A stretch of DNA of 64,000 bases from positions 434,001-498,000 of the forward strand of contig NZ_JASAMB010000001.1 in the NCBI RefSeq assembly GCF_029948125.1, read 5' to 3'. The position numbers and the translations under genes were made by a program. The notes under the pieces were generated by a model, which ran no database searches, was not told the origin of the DNA, and worked only from the letters and a program-made list of their open reading frames with translations. Below, piece by piece: positions 42,414 to 50,889 of the stretch (within the stretch, counting starts at the first letter, position 1; every line of letters begins with the position of its first letter). This stretch comes from Catellatospora sp. KI3. GTDB taxonomy: Bacteria; Actinomycetota; Actinomycetes; Mycobacteriales; Micromonosporaceae.

Positions 42414-44330
42414 TCAGGACTTGGCGGCCAGGCCCAGCGGGCCGCTGATCCGGGCGCCCACGGTGTCCAGCACCCCGGTCGGGAACCTCCCGGCGCCGTC
42501 CAGCACCCAGACCTCGTCGATCCCGGCCGACGACAGCGCCAGCCAGTCCGCCAGCGCCGGGGGCAGCGCCGCAGGGTCGATCGCCAGCACCGGCCGGGCC
42601 TGCGACTGGCCCGCCGCGACGGCGAACCCGACCGGGTCGGCGCTGGAGACGAGGATCGGCCGGGCCGCGAAACCGGCGTACCGGTCGAGCAGCAGCACGG
42701 CCGTGGCGGCGTCGTCGGCGCCGCGCAGCTCGGTCGCCTTCAGCTTCTTCGGCCGGGCCGGCCACGCGGCCAGGGCGTCGGCCGCCGTGCCCGCCGCCAC
42801 CACCTTCGCGTCGGGGCCCAGCTGCGCCAGGAACGCCGCGGTCGGCACGGGCATCTTGCCCCCGTCGGTGAGCAGCACCCTCGCGCCGTAGTACTCCCCG
42901 GCGTACGCCGCCCCCAGCGAGGTCGGGTCGGTCACCGAGACCAGCACGACCTCCGAGGCCCCCTGGGGCTCGCCCGCCAGCGCCGGGGACGCGGCGAGGG
43001 CGAACCGGTCCGCGCCGGGCACCCGGTCCACCGTGAAGCCGAGCGCCTTGAGCCGGTTCAGCACCTTGTCGGAGAGCACCGACCTGTCCCCGACGACGTG
43101 CGCGGACGGGCTGCCGCCGACCTTCGGGTCGATCGCGCCGAAGATCCGCTTGATCTCGGCCTCGACCTTGGCGTCCAGCTCCGCACCGCCGGTCAGCAGG
43201 AAGCCGGAGCGCCCTCCGGTGGCCATCCGGGCCGCCGTCAGGGCCAGCTCGGGCCGGTCGGCGGGCGCGATCACCAGATCCATCACGTCCGCGCACTCGC
43301 ACAGCACGAAAGGCCTGGTCTTGGTCGGCCAGGCGAGCTGCGACGCGGCCAGCGCGGTGCCGACCGGATCGGCGCCGGACAGGCGCGTCACCCGGTCGGT
43401 CGCCCGGCCCAGAAACGTGGGCACGCCGGTGATCGGCGACAGCTCCGTCGCGGGGTTCTCCTTCGCGCCCTTGGGCACCTGGGCCGCGACCGACTCCACC
43501 CCGGACGGGGTCTGGTACGCGACGTTCCTGCCGTCCGGCGTCCAGGTCAGGTGCGAGGGCTTGGCCGCGCCGAAGGTGATCTGCGCGGGCTTGGCCTTGT
43601 CCTTGACCTCGATGACGGAGACCTCGCCGTTGGCGGCGACGAAGGCCACGTGCAGGCCGTCCGGCGAGATCGCCGGCTCGGTGCCGTCGGCCAGCTTCAT
43701 GCCGAACGGCTCGCGCTGGTAGAGGTCCACCACCCAGACCTCGCCGCCCTTGGCGCCCCGGTGCTGGTAGGCGAGGTCGATCGCGTGGTCGCCGCCTGGG
43801 CTGGCGGTCAGCGCCGAGTTGCCGGTCTCCGCGGCGTCCGGGGAGAGGCTGGTCGGCTGCTCGCGCTGCTGGTCGTACTGCAGGCCGCCGTTGCCGAAGA
43901 CGCTGACGAGGCGGTCCTTGCCACCCGACGTCTCGGTGAAGGCGATCTCGACGCCGCCCTCCTTCCATGCGGGACGGCTGCGTTTCACGCCCGCCCTGGC
44001 CGTGGTCAGCTTCTTCAGGCCGGTGCCGTCCGGCCGCGCCGTGGCGACGTCGCCGTCGCCGTCCACGAACGCCACCCGGCTGCCGTCAGGCGACCAGGCC
44101 GCCTCGGTCACCGCGGTCGGGAACTCGACCGGCCTGCCGTCGATGCGCACCGTCTCGCTGCCGTCCGAGACCAGCAGCGACCCCTCCTTGACCGCCGGCG
44201 CGGCCGGTGCCGCGCTCGGGTCCGGCGCGGCCCCGGGCGAGTCCTTCGGCCCGCACCCCGCCACCACCGCCAATGACGCCGCGATCACCGCGGCCCGAAC
44301 CGCCCGGTCTCGCATCACCAAGGCACGCAT
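42414..44330 (-). CDS. Lipoprotein with WD40-like propeller and cell-wall-binding-repeat-like C-terminus
   Basis: 638 residues. Lipobox AVVAGC with lipidated C26. Residues 60-330 contain TolB/WD40-like phrases (WSPDGSRVAFVDGDGD, ISPDGLHVAFVAANGE, WTPDGRNVAYQTPSG). The C-terminal half has VPGADRFALAASPAL and EVWVLDGAGRFPTGVLDTVG, which resemble CW_binding_2 repeats. It is probably an envelope-anchored protein; ligand unknown. GGGGAGGAAG lies 3 nt before the ATG at 44330, fixing the start. Convergent with the RND gene. Confidence 0.75.
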   Translation of the reverse strand: MRALVMRDRAVRAAVIAASLAVVAGCGPKDSPGAAPDPSAAPAAPAVKEGSLLVSDGSETVRIDGRPVEFPTAVTEAAWSPDGSRVAFVDGDGDVATARPDGTGLKKLTTARAGVKRSRPAWKEGGVEIAFTETSGGKDRLVSVFGNGGLQYDQQREQPTSLSPDAAETGNSALTASPGGDHAIDLAYQHRGAKGGEVWVVDLYQREPFGMKLADGTEPAISPDGLHVAFVAANGEVSVIEVKDKAKPAQITFGAAKPSHLTWTPDGRNVAYQTPSGVESVAAQVPKGAKENPATELSPITGVPTFLGRATDRVTRLSGADPVGTALAASQLAWPTKTRPFVLCECADVMDLVIAPADRPELALTAARMATGGRSGFLLTGGAELDAKVEAEIKRIFGAIDPKVGGSPSAHVVGDRSVLSDKVLNRLKALGFTVDRVPGADRFALAASPALAGEPQGASEVVLVSVTDPTSLGAAYAGEYYGARVLLTDGGKMPVPTAAFLAQLGPDAKVVAAGTAADALAAWPARPKKLKATELRGADDAATAVLLLDRYAGFAARPILVSSADPVGFAVAAGQSQARPVLAIDPAALPPALADWLALSSAGIDEVWVLDGAGRFPTGVLDTVGARISGPLGLAAKS

Positions 44331-44409
44331 GAGCTTCCTCCCCCTGTCGATCTGCCGGGCCGAAGCATAGGGGAGGGCGCAAGGGCCGCGGGCGACCGAA
44401 GTGGACGGG

Positions 44410-45075
44410 TCAGGTCACGGCGTCCTGGCGGGAGAGCAACTCGGTGCACCTGCGTTCGGCCGCCGCCTCGTCATCGTCCAGATAGCCCGGTCCCGGGCCG
44501 GGCGGGGGCGGCTCGGCGGCGATCGCGGCGACGAGTCGGTCCAGCTGCTCCGTACCGGCGGTGTGGGCGAGGAGCTCGGCGGGTTCGGTGAAGCGGAACA
44601 GCACCGTGCCCTGCTGGATCCGGAACCGGTACGCGGCGAAGCCGGCGACCGCCCCGCCGCCGCCGCGGTCGCCCCGGTGCGCGGCCAGCGTCGGCGTCAC
44701 CGCGTCCTGCCCCCGGCGCGCGGTCGGATGGGCGAGGTACGGGCAGGCCACGGCCGCGTACAGCATGCAGGCGCGGTGCCCCGGCGCCTCGGCGGTGGCG
44801 GCCGCGTTGGCGTACGCGCCCGGCCCGGCCAGCCCCGCGGCGATCGCGTCGGCCTCGGGTCCGGCGACGACCCGCCACACCGGACCGGCCGCCATGGTCA
44901 GCCCGCAGATGGAGCAGCGTCGTTCCACGGCGCAGATGTAGGTGCGGGCGATGCCCGTGGCCGCGAACCGGGGCTGGTCACCCTGCCACGGCGTGATCGC
45001 GGGCACCGGATAGCCCCGCTGGTCCCGGGGGCGGGCCGCCACGGCAGGAGGCAGGGGGATCTCAGACACGCGCAC
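44410..45075 (-). CDS. Cysteine-rich hypothetical protein
   Basis: 221 residues, soluble, not recognised as a named family. Possible metal ligands cluster in CAVERRCSICG (C48, C54, C57) and GHRACMLYAAVACPYLAHP (H100, C103, C111, H116), suggesting a zinc or iron-sulfur site. The sequence RFRIQQGTVLFRFTEPAELL follows. The start is GTG 45075 or GTG 45069; a TAGAAA box 6 nt before 45075 favours the former. Stands alone between the lipoprotein gene and the protease terminator. Confidence 0.65.
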   Translation of the reverse strand: MRVSEIPLPPAVAARPRDQRGYPVPAITPWQGDQPRFAATGIARTYICAVERRCSICGLTMAAGPVWRVVAGPEADAIAAGLAGPGAYANAAATAEAPGHRACMLYAAVACPYLAHPTARRGQDAVTPTLAAHRGDRGGGGAVAGFAAYRFRIQQGTVLFRFTEPAELLAHTAGTEQLDRLVAAIAAEPPPPGPGPGYLDDDEAAAERRCTELLSRQDAVT

Positions 45076-45146
45076 CGCCGGTTTCTACGGCGCGGGCGCG
45101 ACCCCCGTCAAGTAGCCGGGCGGCCGGCCCCGTCCCCCGCAGGCGA

Positions 45147-45194
45147 ACGGCGGGCGAGCTGGACCAACCCCGATGGTCCTTGCTCGCCCGCCGT
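45147..45194. terminator. Terminator of the system 2 / protease operon
   Basis: ACGGCGGGCGAGC (45147-45159) and GGACCA (45161-45166) pair with TGGTCC (45174-45179) and GCTCGCCCGCCGT (45182-45194). It lies 35 bp past the protease stop on the minus strand. Confidence 0.75.
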
Positions 45195-45229
45195 CCTTGT
45201 GGGGAGGAGGCACAGGTCTTGTGCTGCTG

Positions 45230-46741
45230 TTAGGACGCTTCGCCCAGCGTCACCGTTGCCGTCTTCGCCTCACCGTTTCGGGTGAACTCGACGGTCACCT
45301 GCTGGCCGACGGTGCCCGATTGGACAGCCGACACGAGGTCGTCCGAGTCGTTGATGATGCGCCCGGCGAACTTGGTGATGACGTCGCCCTTCTGCAGCCC
45401 GGCCTTGGCCGCCGGGCTGTTCTCGCTCACCGAGCCGACGGACGCGCCGCCGGTGTCGGCCGCGGTCACGGAGACGCCCAGGTACGGGTGGCTCACCGGC
45501 TTGCCGTTCATGATCTGCTCGGCCACGGACTTGGCCTTGTTGCTGGGGATCGCGAAGCCGACGCCGATGTTGCCGTCGCCGCTGCCGTTGGTGGCGATGG
45601 CGGTGTTGATGCCGACGATCTCGCCCTTGGTGTTGACCAGGGCGCCACCGGAGTTGCCCGGGTTGATCGGCGCGTCGGTCTGCAGCAGGCCGGACAGCGA
45701 GGTGCCCCGGTTTTCGCCGACGGAGATGGTGCGGTCGCGGGCGCTGATGATGCCGGCGGTGACCGAGCCCTGCAGGCCGAGCGGGCTGCCGATGGCCAGC
45801 ACGGTGTCGCCGACGGCGACCTGGTCGCTGTTGCCGAACGTGGCGAACTTCAGCCCCTTGGCCTCGGCCTTGACCACGCCCAGGTCGGTACGCGGGTCGG
45901 TGCCGACGATGGTGGCCTTGACCTTCTTGCCGTCGGCCAGGGTCACCGTGACCTCGCGTCCGGCCGCACCGGCCACCACGTGGTTGTTGGTGACGATGTA
46001 GCCGTCCTCGGTGAGCACGATGCCGGAGCCCTCGCCGGAGCCGGTGGAGATGTTGACCACGCTGGGCGAGAGGGCGGCGGCCACGGCCGACAGCGAGCCG
46101 CGGTCGATGACCGGTGCGGCGGCGGTGGAGCCGGTGGACACGGTGATCTTGCCGTCGTCGGCGTACCGGGTGGCGATCACCGCGCCGGCGATGCCGGAGC
46201 CGACGGCGAGCACGACCGCGGCGACCGAGCCGATCGCGATCTTGGCGATGGTGCCGCCGAGCCCGCTGCCCTTCTGCTGCTGCTGGCTGCCGGGCGGGGT
46301 CCAGGTGGCGCCGGTCGGCGTGCCGTACGCGTGCTGGGCCGTCGGGTAGCCCCCGGTCGGGTAGCCGCCCGCCTGCGGGTAGCCGCCGCTGTGGGGGTAC
46401 CCGCCCGCCTGCGGGTAGGTCTGGTAGCCGCCGGCCGGGTAGCCGGGGTACTGCGGTTGGCCGGCCGCGTGCTGGGGCACGTGGCCCGGCACCGGGGGGA
46501 CGGCGGGCTGCTGGGCCGTGGGCAGGTCTGCGGCCGGGCCCGACGCGGGCTGTCCCGCCTCGGGCCCGGCCGGTGCGGCCGACACCGGGGAGGAGGGGGT
46601 GTCGGACGGAGGCGACCACACCGCCGGCGCGGGATCGTGGGCGGCCTGCGGGGCCGCGCCCTGAGCCGGGTCCGGATGCGCTGCTTGGTTGCCCTCGGCC
46701 GGAGGCTGCGCACCGTACGGGGGCTTGTCGATCTCGCTCAT
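45230..46741 (-). CDS. Membrane-anchored HtrA/DegP serine protease with PDZ domain (PepD-like)
   Basis: 503 residues. Cytoplasmic Pro/Gly/Tyr-rich N-terminus with GYPxAGG repeats (about 97-140), membrane anchor 164-190, trypsin-like domain with triad H254 (TNNHVV), D286 (TDLGVV), S364 (NPGNSGGAL), and a PDZ domain at about 415-500. It is a quality-control protease of the cell envelope. Order regulator - kinase - protease on one strand mirrors mprA-mprB-pepD of mycobacteria, where the protease and system respond to envelope stress. AGGGAAG lies 8 nt before the ATG. Confidence 0.92.
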   Translation of the reverse strand: MSEIDKPPYGAQPPAEGNQAAHPDPAQGAAPQAAHDPAPAVWSPPSDTPSSPVSAAPAGPEAGQPASGPAADLPTAQQPAVPPVPGHVPQHAAGQPQYPGYPAGGYQTYPQAGGYPHSGGYPQAGGYPTGGYPTAQHAYGTPTGATWTPPGSQQQQKGSGLGGTIAKIAIGSVAAVVLAVGSGIAGAVIATRYADDGKITVSTGSTAAAPVIDRGSLSAVAAALSPSVVNISTGSGEGSGIVLTEDGYIVTNNHVVAGAAGREVTVTLADGKKVKATIVGTDPRTDLGVVKAEAKGLKFATFGNSDQVAVGDTVLAIGSPLGLQGSVTAGIISARDRTISVGENRGTSLSGLLQTDAPINPGNSGGALVNTKGEIVGINTAIATNGSGDGNIGVGFAIPSNKAKSVAEQIMNGKPVSHPYLGVSVTAADTGGASVGSVSENSPAAKAGLQKGDVITKFAGRIINDSDDLVSAVQSGTVGQQVTVEFTRNGEAKTATVTLGEAS

Positions 46742-46806
46742 GGTCCTAGTCTTCCCTGTGTCGCTGCGTTCGTTCTGGGATCGGTCTGGAACTTTTCTGT
46801 GAGTCG

Positions 46807-48429
46807 TCAGGTCTGCGCGCGGTCAGCGCCGGAATTCGCGGCCAGCGGGCCGGGCTCGTGCTCATCGAGCTCGTCGACGAGGTCCACCAGCGGCAGGCGT
46901 ACCCGGAACACCGCGCCCTTGCCCGGTTCGCTGTCGACCTCGACCGTGCCGTGGTGCGCCGCCACCAGCGCGGCCACGATGGCCAGCCCGAGGCCGGTGC
47001 TCACGTGCCCGTCGCCGCGCCTGGTACGCGCCGCGTCGGCCCGGTAGAACCGCTCGAAGACCCGCTCCCGCTGGTCTTCGCTGAGGCCGGGGCCCTCGTC
47101 GGCCACCTCGATCACAGCCTGCTCGCCGTCGCGGCCCAGCCGCAACTCGACCGGCGTGCCGGGTGGCGTGTGCGCCAGGGCGTTGCTGGTGAGGTTGCCG
47201 AGCACCTGGCGCAGCCGGGCGTCGTCGCCGAGCACCAGCAGCTCGCCCGAGTCCGGGGTGACGACCAGGCCGATCGGGCGGTGGGGGTCCATCGCGCGGG
47301 CGCCCTGCACCGCCTCGACCGCGAGCACGCGCAGCTCCACCGGCGTGGGGCGCAGCGGGCGCTCCTGGTCCATCCGGGCCAGCAGCAGCAGGTCCTCGAC
47401 GAGCAGGCCCATCCGCTGGGCCTCGTCCTCGATCCGCTTGACCAGCGCCGCCGTCTCCTCCGGCGCGCGCGCCGCGCCCTGCCGGTACAGCTCGGCGAAG
47501 CCGCGGATGGTGGTCAGCGGGGTGCGCAGCTCGTGCGAGGCGTCGGCGACGAACCGGCGCATCTTCTCCTCCGAGCGGCGGGCCCGGTTCTCCGACACCT
47601 GCGCGGCCACGGCCGCGTCGCGGGCGGCGGACTCGGCCGCGCGGGCCGAGGTCTCCGAGGCGGCGCGGGCGGTGAACGCGGTCTCGATCTGGGCCAGCAT
47701 CGAGTTGAGCGATCTGGCCAGCGAGCCCACCTCGGTACGCGCGACGGGCTCGCCCTGCTCCGGATCGGGTACGCGCCGGGTGAGGTCGCCGCCCGCGATC
47801 GCACCGGCGGTCTTCTCGATCGCGCTGAGCGGGCGCAGGCTGCGGCGGACCAGCTCGGTGCCGATCATCGCGGCGAGGATGAGCACGGCCGCCCCGCCGT
47901 AGATGTTGATCCACAGCAGCTTCTGCAGCGCGTCGTCGATCGCCCTGGTCTGCTCCCCCACCACGAAGACGTGGTTGCCGGGCAGCGACTCGACCCGCAG
48001 CCGCCAGGTGGGCGCGCCGTCGACCGCCTTGACCGTCATGAACTGGCCGACCTTGTCGCGCAGGTCACTGGGCTTGGCGGGCAGCTGCGGCTCGTCCAGC
48101 TCCGACATGAACTGGGTGCGGATGACCGTCCACGGCTTGTCGCTGGGCTCGACCACCAGATCCCGGGGCATGGCGACCAGGAACTCGCTGGGCAGCAGCA
48201 CGACATGGTTCCGCACGCCGCTGTCGTTGGTCACCGACTGCTGGACCTGGCCGGCCGCGGCCACGAGGTCGTCGTCCATCTTGCCGGTCAGGTAGCGGCG
48301 CATCGCCACGTGGCTGGCCACGCCGATGAGCACGATGGCCAGCACCAGCAGCAGCATGGTCTGCGCCACCAGCCGCACCCGCAGCGGCTGGTGGGTGCGC
48401 CACCGCGCGATCAGCGCGAACGGCTTCAC
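46807..48429 (-). CDS. Two-component sensor histidine kinase (system 2, MprB-like)
   Basis: 540 residues. Membrane segments near 20-45 and 180-205 flank an extracytoplasmic domain of about 130 residues. HAMP and an Ala/Arg/Glu-rich coiled coil (ARAASETSARAAESAARDAA) precede the H-box RRFVADASHELRTPL. ATPase boxes: NLTSNALAHTP, DEGPGLS, STGLGLAI. The GTG start overlaps the regulator stop (GTGA). The coiled-coil insert of about 30 residues is absent from the system 1 kinase. Confidence 0.9.
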   Translation of the reverse strand: MKPFALIARWRTHQPLRVRLVAQTMLLLVLAIVLIGVASHVAMRRYLTGKMDDDLVAAAGQVQQSVTNDSGVRNHVVLLPSEFLVAMPRDLVVEPSDKPWTVIRTQFMSELDEPQLPAKPSDLRDKVGQFMTVKAVDGAPTWRLRVESLPGNHVFVVGEQTRAIDDALQKLLWINIYGGAAVLILAAMIGTELVRRSLRPLSAIEKTAGAIAGGDLTRRVPDPEQGEPVARTEVGSLARSLNSMLAQIETAFTARAASETSARAAESAARDAAVAAQVSENRARRSEEKMRRFVADASHELRTPLTTIRGFAELYRQGAARAPEETAALVKRIEDEAQRMGLLVEDLLLLARMDQERPLRPTPVELRVLAVEAVQGARAMDPHRPIGLVVTPDSGELLVLGDDARLRQVLGNLTSNALAHTPPGTPVELRLGRDGEQAVIEVADEGPGLSEDQRERVFERFYRADAARTRRGDGHVSTGLGLAIVAALVAAHHGTVEVDSEPGKGAVFRVRLPLVDLVDELDEHEPGPLAANSGADRAQT

Positions 48430-49115
48430 GACGTCGGCTTGCGCAGCACGTATCCCACTCCGCGCAGCGTCTGGATCAGGCGCGGCGAGACGTTGTCGAT
48501 CTTGCGGCGCAGGTACGAGATGTACGACTCGACGATGTTGTCGTCGCCCCGGAAGTCGTAGTTCCACACGTGGTCGAGGATCTGCGCCTTGGACAGCACC
48601 CGGTTCGGGTTCAGCATCAGGTAGCGCAGCAGCTTGAACTCGGTCGGCGACAGCTGCACCAGGTTGCCGGCGCGGCGCACCTCGTGCGTCTCCTCGTCCA
48701 GCTCCAGGTCGGCGAAGACGAGCTTGGGCGACTCGGTGTCCTCACCGTTGGTGCGGCGCAGCACCGCGCGGATGCGCGCGGTCAGCTCCTCCAGGCTGAA
48801 CGGCTTGGTGACGTAGTCGTCGCCGCCCAGGGTCAGCCCGCGGATCTTGTCGTCGGTGGCGTCGCGGGCGGTCAGGAACACCACGGGCACCCGGCCGCGG
48901 TCGGCGCGCAGCTGCTTGATCACCTCGAACCCGTCGAGGTCGGGCAGCATCACGTCGAGCACGACCAGGTCTGGTCGGTTCTTGGCGGCCGCGTCGAGGG
49001 CGGTCGCGCCGTCGCCGACCGCCTTGACGTCGAACCCCGCGAACCTCAGGCTCGCGGACAGCAGCTCCAGGATGTTGGGGTCGTCCTCGACCACCAGCAG
49101 GTTCGCCTCCGGCAT
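48426..49115 (-). CDS. OmpR-family response regulator (system 2, MprA-like)
   Basis: 229 residues. Receiver: D11-D12 pair, phosphorylated D54 (VVLDVMLPD), K in TKPFS. Winged-helix domain with PTEFKLLRYLMLNPNRVLSKAQILDHVW and terminal GVGYVLRKP. Highly similar to the system 1 regulator, including the ELDEETHEVRRAG segment. The shared box T[TC]TCAG-N5-GTTCAGGG lies 46-64 nt before its ATG, consistent with autoregulation. Confidence 0.93.
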   Translation of the reverse strand: MPEANLLVVEDDPNILELLSASLRFAGFDVKAVGDGATALDAAAKNRPDLVVLDVMLPDLDGFEVIKQLRADRGRVPVVFLTARDATDDKIRGLTLGGDDYVTKPFSLEELTARIRAVLRRTNGEDTESPKLVFADLELDEETHEVRRAGNLVQLSPTEFKLLRYLMLNPNRVLSKAQILDHVWNYDFRGDDNIVESYISYLRRKIDNVSPRLIQTLRGVGYVLRKPTS

Positions 49116-49157
49116 TACCCCATCCTGCGCCCGAACCCTCTCCCTCCGCTGTGCAAT

Positions 49158-49179
49158 CCCTGAACGCTTCCTGAGAACC
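49158..49179 (-). promoter_or_regulatory. Putative MprA-like box upstream of system 2
   Basis: On the minus strand GGT-TCTCAG-GAAGC-GTTCAGGG. TCAGG is repeated with 11-bp spacing. Same pattern as the box before the RND gene. Confidence 0.6.
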
Positions 49180-49262
49180 GCGTCACGGTCCGCTCGAACC
49201 CAGGCATCGGCGGTTGCAGGCCGCTCGGCGTCATGCGGAGCGAACGCGGAGCGTGACGCCGA

Positions 49263-50066
49263 TTAAGGCCGCAGAGCCGATGCCGCAGCAGTAGAGCGGC
49301 GGGAGAAGAACGCGGGCTGGGGCGGGGCGGTCGTGACGGTCACCCGCAGCGACCGGGCCGCCAGCACCCGGCGCAGCGACTCGACCAGGGTGTCCTCGCC
49401 GATGAACGAGGCGGCCGGGTGGTCGTAGTGCAGCGTGAACGGCTGCACCGGCGCGCCGGCGTCCAGGGCGGCCTGAAAGAAGGCGCTGCGCCAGCGGACC
49501 TGGTGCGAGCCGCAGGTGGTCGTACCCTCCGGGAAGACCTGGACCGTGTCGCCTGCCCGCAGCGCGGCGGCGGCCTCGGCCACGGTCAGCGGCAGCCGCC
49601 GGGGCCGGGCCCGGTCCACGAAGATCGTCCGCTGGCGGCGGGCGATCCGGCCGATCACCGGCCAGGCGGCCACCTCGGCCTTGGCCACCATGCGCAGCCC
49701 CCGTACCCGCCCGCTCAGCGCCACCGCCACCACGATGTCGAGCCAGGAGACGTGGTTGCCCACCAGCAGCGCGCCCGGCGCGATCGGCGGCCCCTCGACC
49801 CGCAGCCGCACGCCCAGCGCGCGCAGCAGCGCGCGGGCCAGCAGGTCGGCCCGCCACGGCAGCACCACCCCGACCAGCAGCACGACCGTCGCGGCCGACG
49901 TCCGCGCCGCCCGGCGGAGCAGGCCGGCGCGGGACTGCGGCACGCCGCGGCACTGCGGCCCGCAGGCCGCGGCGGGCCGCCACAGATCGTCGAGGACCTG
50001 CGGGGGTACGGTCCGAGCCCGGCCCGGAAAGCGGGGACCGGCCGGGCTCGCCAGTGAAACCGACAC
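49263..50066 (-). CDS. Lysophospholipid acyltransferase family protein (OlsA-like)
   Basis: 267 residues. PlsC motifs: N104-HVSWL-D110 (HX4D catalytic) and FPEGT at 178-182; membrane segment near 57-72. It would acylate a lyso-lipid. It starts 6 nt after the OlsB-like gene, so the pair likely makes ornithine lipid: OlsB forms lyso-ornithine lipid, OlsA adds the second acyl chain. A generic glycerophosphate acyltransferase role is the alternative. Start is GTG with a weak ribosome site. Confidence 0.82.
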   Translation of the reverse strand: MSVSLASPAGPRFPGRARTVPPQVLDDLWRPAAACGPQCRGVPQSRAGLLRRAARTSAATVVLLVGVVLPWRADLLARALLRALGVRLRVEGPPIAPGALLVGNHVSWLDIVVAVALSGRVRGLRMVAKAEVAAWPVIGRIARRQRTIFVDRARPRRLPLTVAEAAAALRAGDTVQVFPEGTTTCGSHQVRWRSAFFQAALDAGAPVQPFTLHYDHPAASFIGEDTLVESLRRVLAARSLRVTVTTAPPQPAFFSRRSTAAASALRP

Positions 50067-50072
50067 GGCGGC

Positions 50073-50810
50073 CTACGCCAGGAAGTGCTTCATGTAGCGC
50101 GGGTCGACCCGGTCCACGCCCAGCAGGACGTAGAAGTCGGCCACGCCGAACGCCGGGTCGTAGGCGGGCTCGCCCGCCACCCAGGCGCCCAGTCGCAGGT
50201 AGCCGCGCAGCAGCGACGGGGCCGCCGCGGCGGTCGCCGGCTTCTCGACGGCCTGCGGGGTCCACGGCAGCAGCGGGCGCACCCGCAGCTGCGGCGGGGA
50301 CAGGTGCTTGCGCGAGACGTAGTCCCACACCTGCGAGGCCTGTACGCCGCCGTCGGCCAGCGGCACCGACGCGCAGCCGGACAGCCAGCGGAAGCCCATC
50401 CGGTCGAGGTACTTGGCGATGCCCGCCCACATCAGGTTGATCACGGCACCGGTGCGGTGGTCGGGGTGCACGCACGAGCGGCCCGCCTCGACCAGCTGGT
50501 CGCGCAGGACCAGCAGCGAGGTCAGGTCGAACTCGCTGTCGCCGTAGCGGCGGCCCAGCCAGATCGCCCGCTGCGGCGGCAGCAGCCGGTACGTCCCGAC
50601 GACCTCGCCGGTGCGGTCCTCGCGCACCACCAGGTGGTCGCAGTAGGCGTCGAACTCGTCGACGTCGAGCCCGCTCGGGTCGAGCTGGGCACCCATCTCC
50701 TCGGCGAACACGCGGTAGCGCAGCCGCTGGGCCGCCTCCACCGTCGCCGCGTCTCCCGCGATCAGCGCGGAGTAGCCCGTAGGGGCCGCGGTCAACAACA
50801 TCTGCGTCAT
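50073..50810 (-). CDS. GNAT-family N-acyltransferase (OlsB-like, ornithine lipid synthesis)
   Basis: 245 residues. Acetyltransferase fold of the hemolysin/OlsB type: RLRYRVFAEEMGAQLDPSGLDVDEFDAYCDHLVV, VVGTYRLLPP, and EAGRSCVHPDHRTGAVINLMWAGIAKY. In OlsB these residues bind acyl-ACP to 3-hydroxyacylate ornithine. The partner gene follows directly. Starts ATG 50810 (GTG 50816 possible). Divergent from the hotdog protein gene with about 80 bp between. Confidence 0.82.
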   Translation of the reverse strand: MTQMLLTAAPTGYSALIAGDAATVEAAQRLRYRVFAEEMGAQLDPSGLDVDEFDAYCDHLVVREDRTGEVVGTYRLLPPQRAIWLGRRYGDSEFDLTSLLVLRDQLVEAGRSCVHPDHRTGAVINLMWAGIAKYLDRMGFRWLSGCASVPLADGGVQASQVWDYVSRKHLSPPQLRVRPLLPWTPQAVEKPATAAAAPSLLRGYLRLGAWVAGEPAYDPAFGVADFYVLLGVDRVDPRYMKHFLA

Positions 50811-50889
50811 GTTCACTGTGTAGAAGTGCTGGATAAAGCCTGTACCCGCGATGGGTGACCGGCACGTGAAGAGTGAAAGGCTTAACGGC

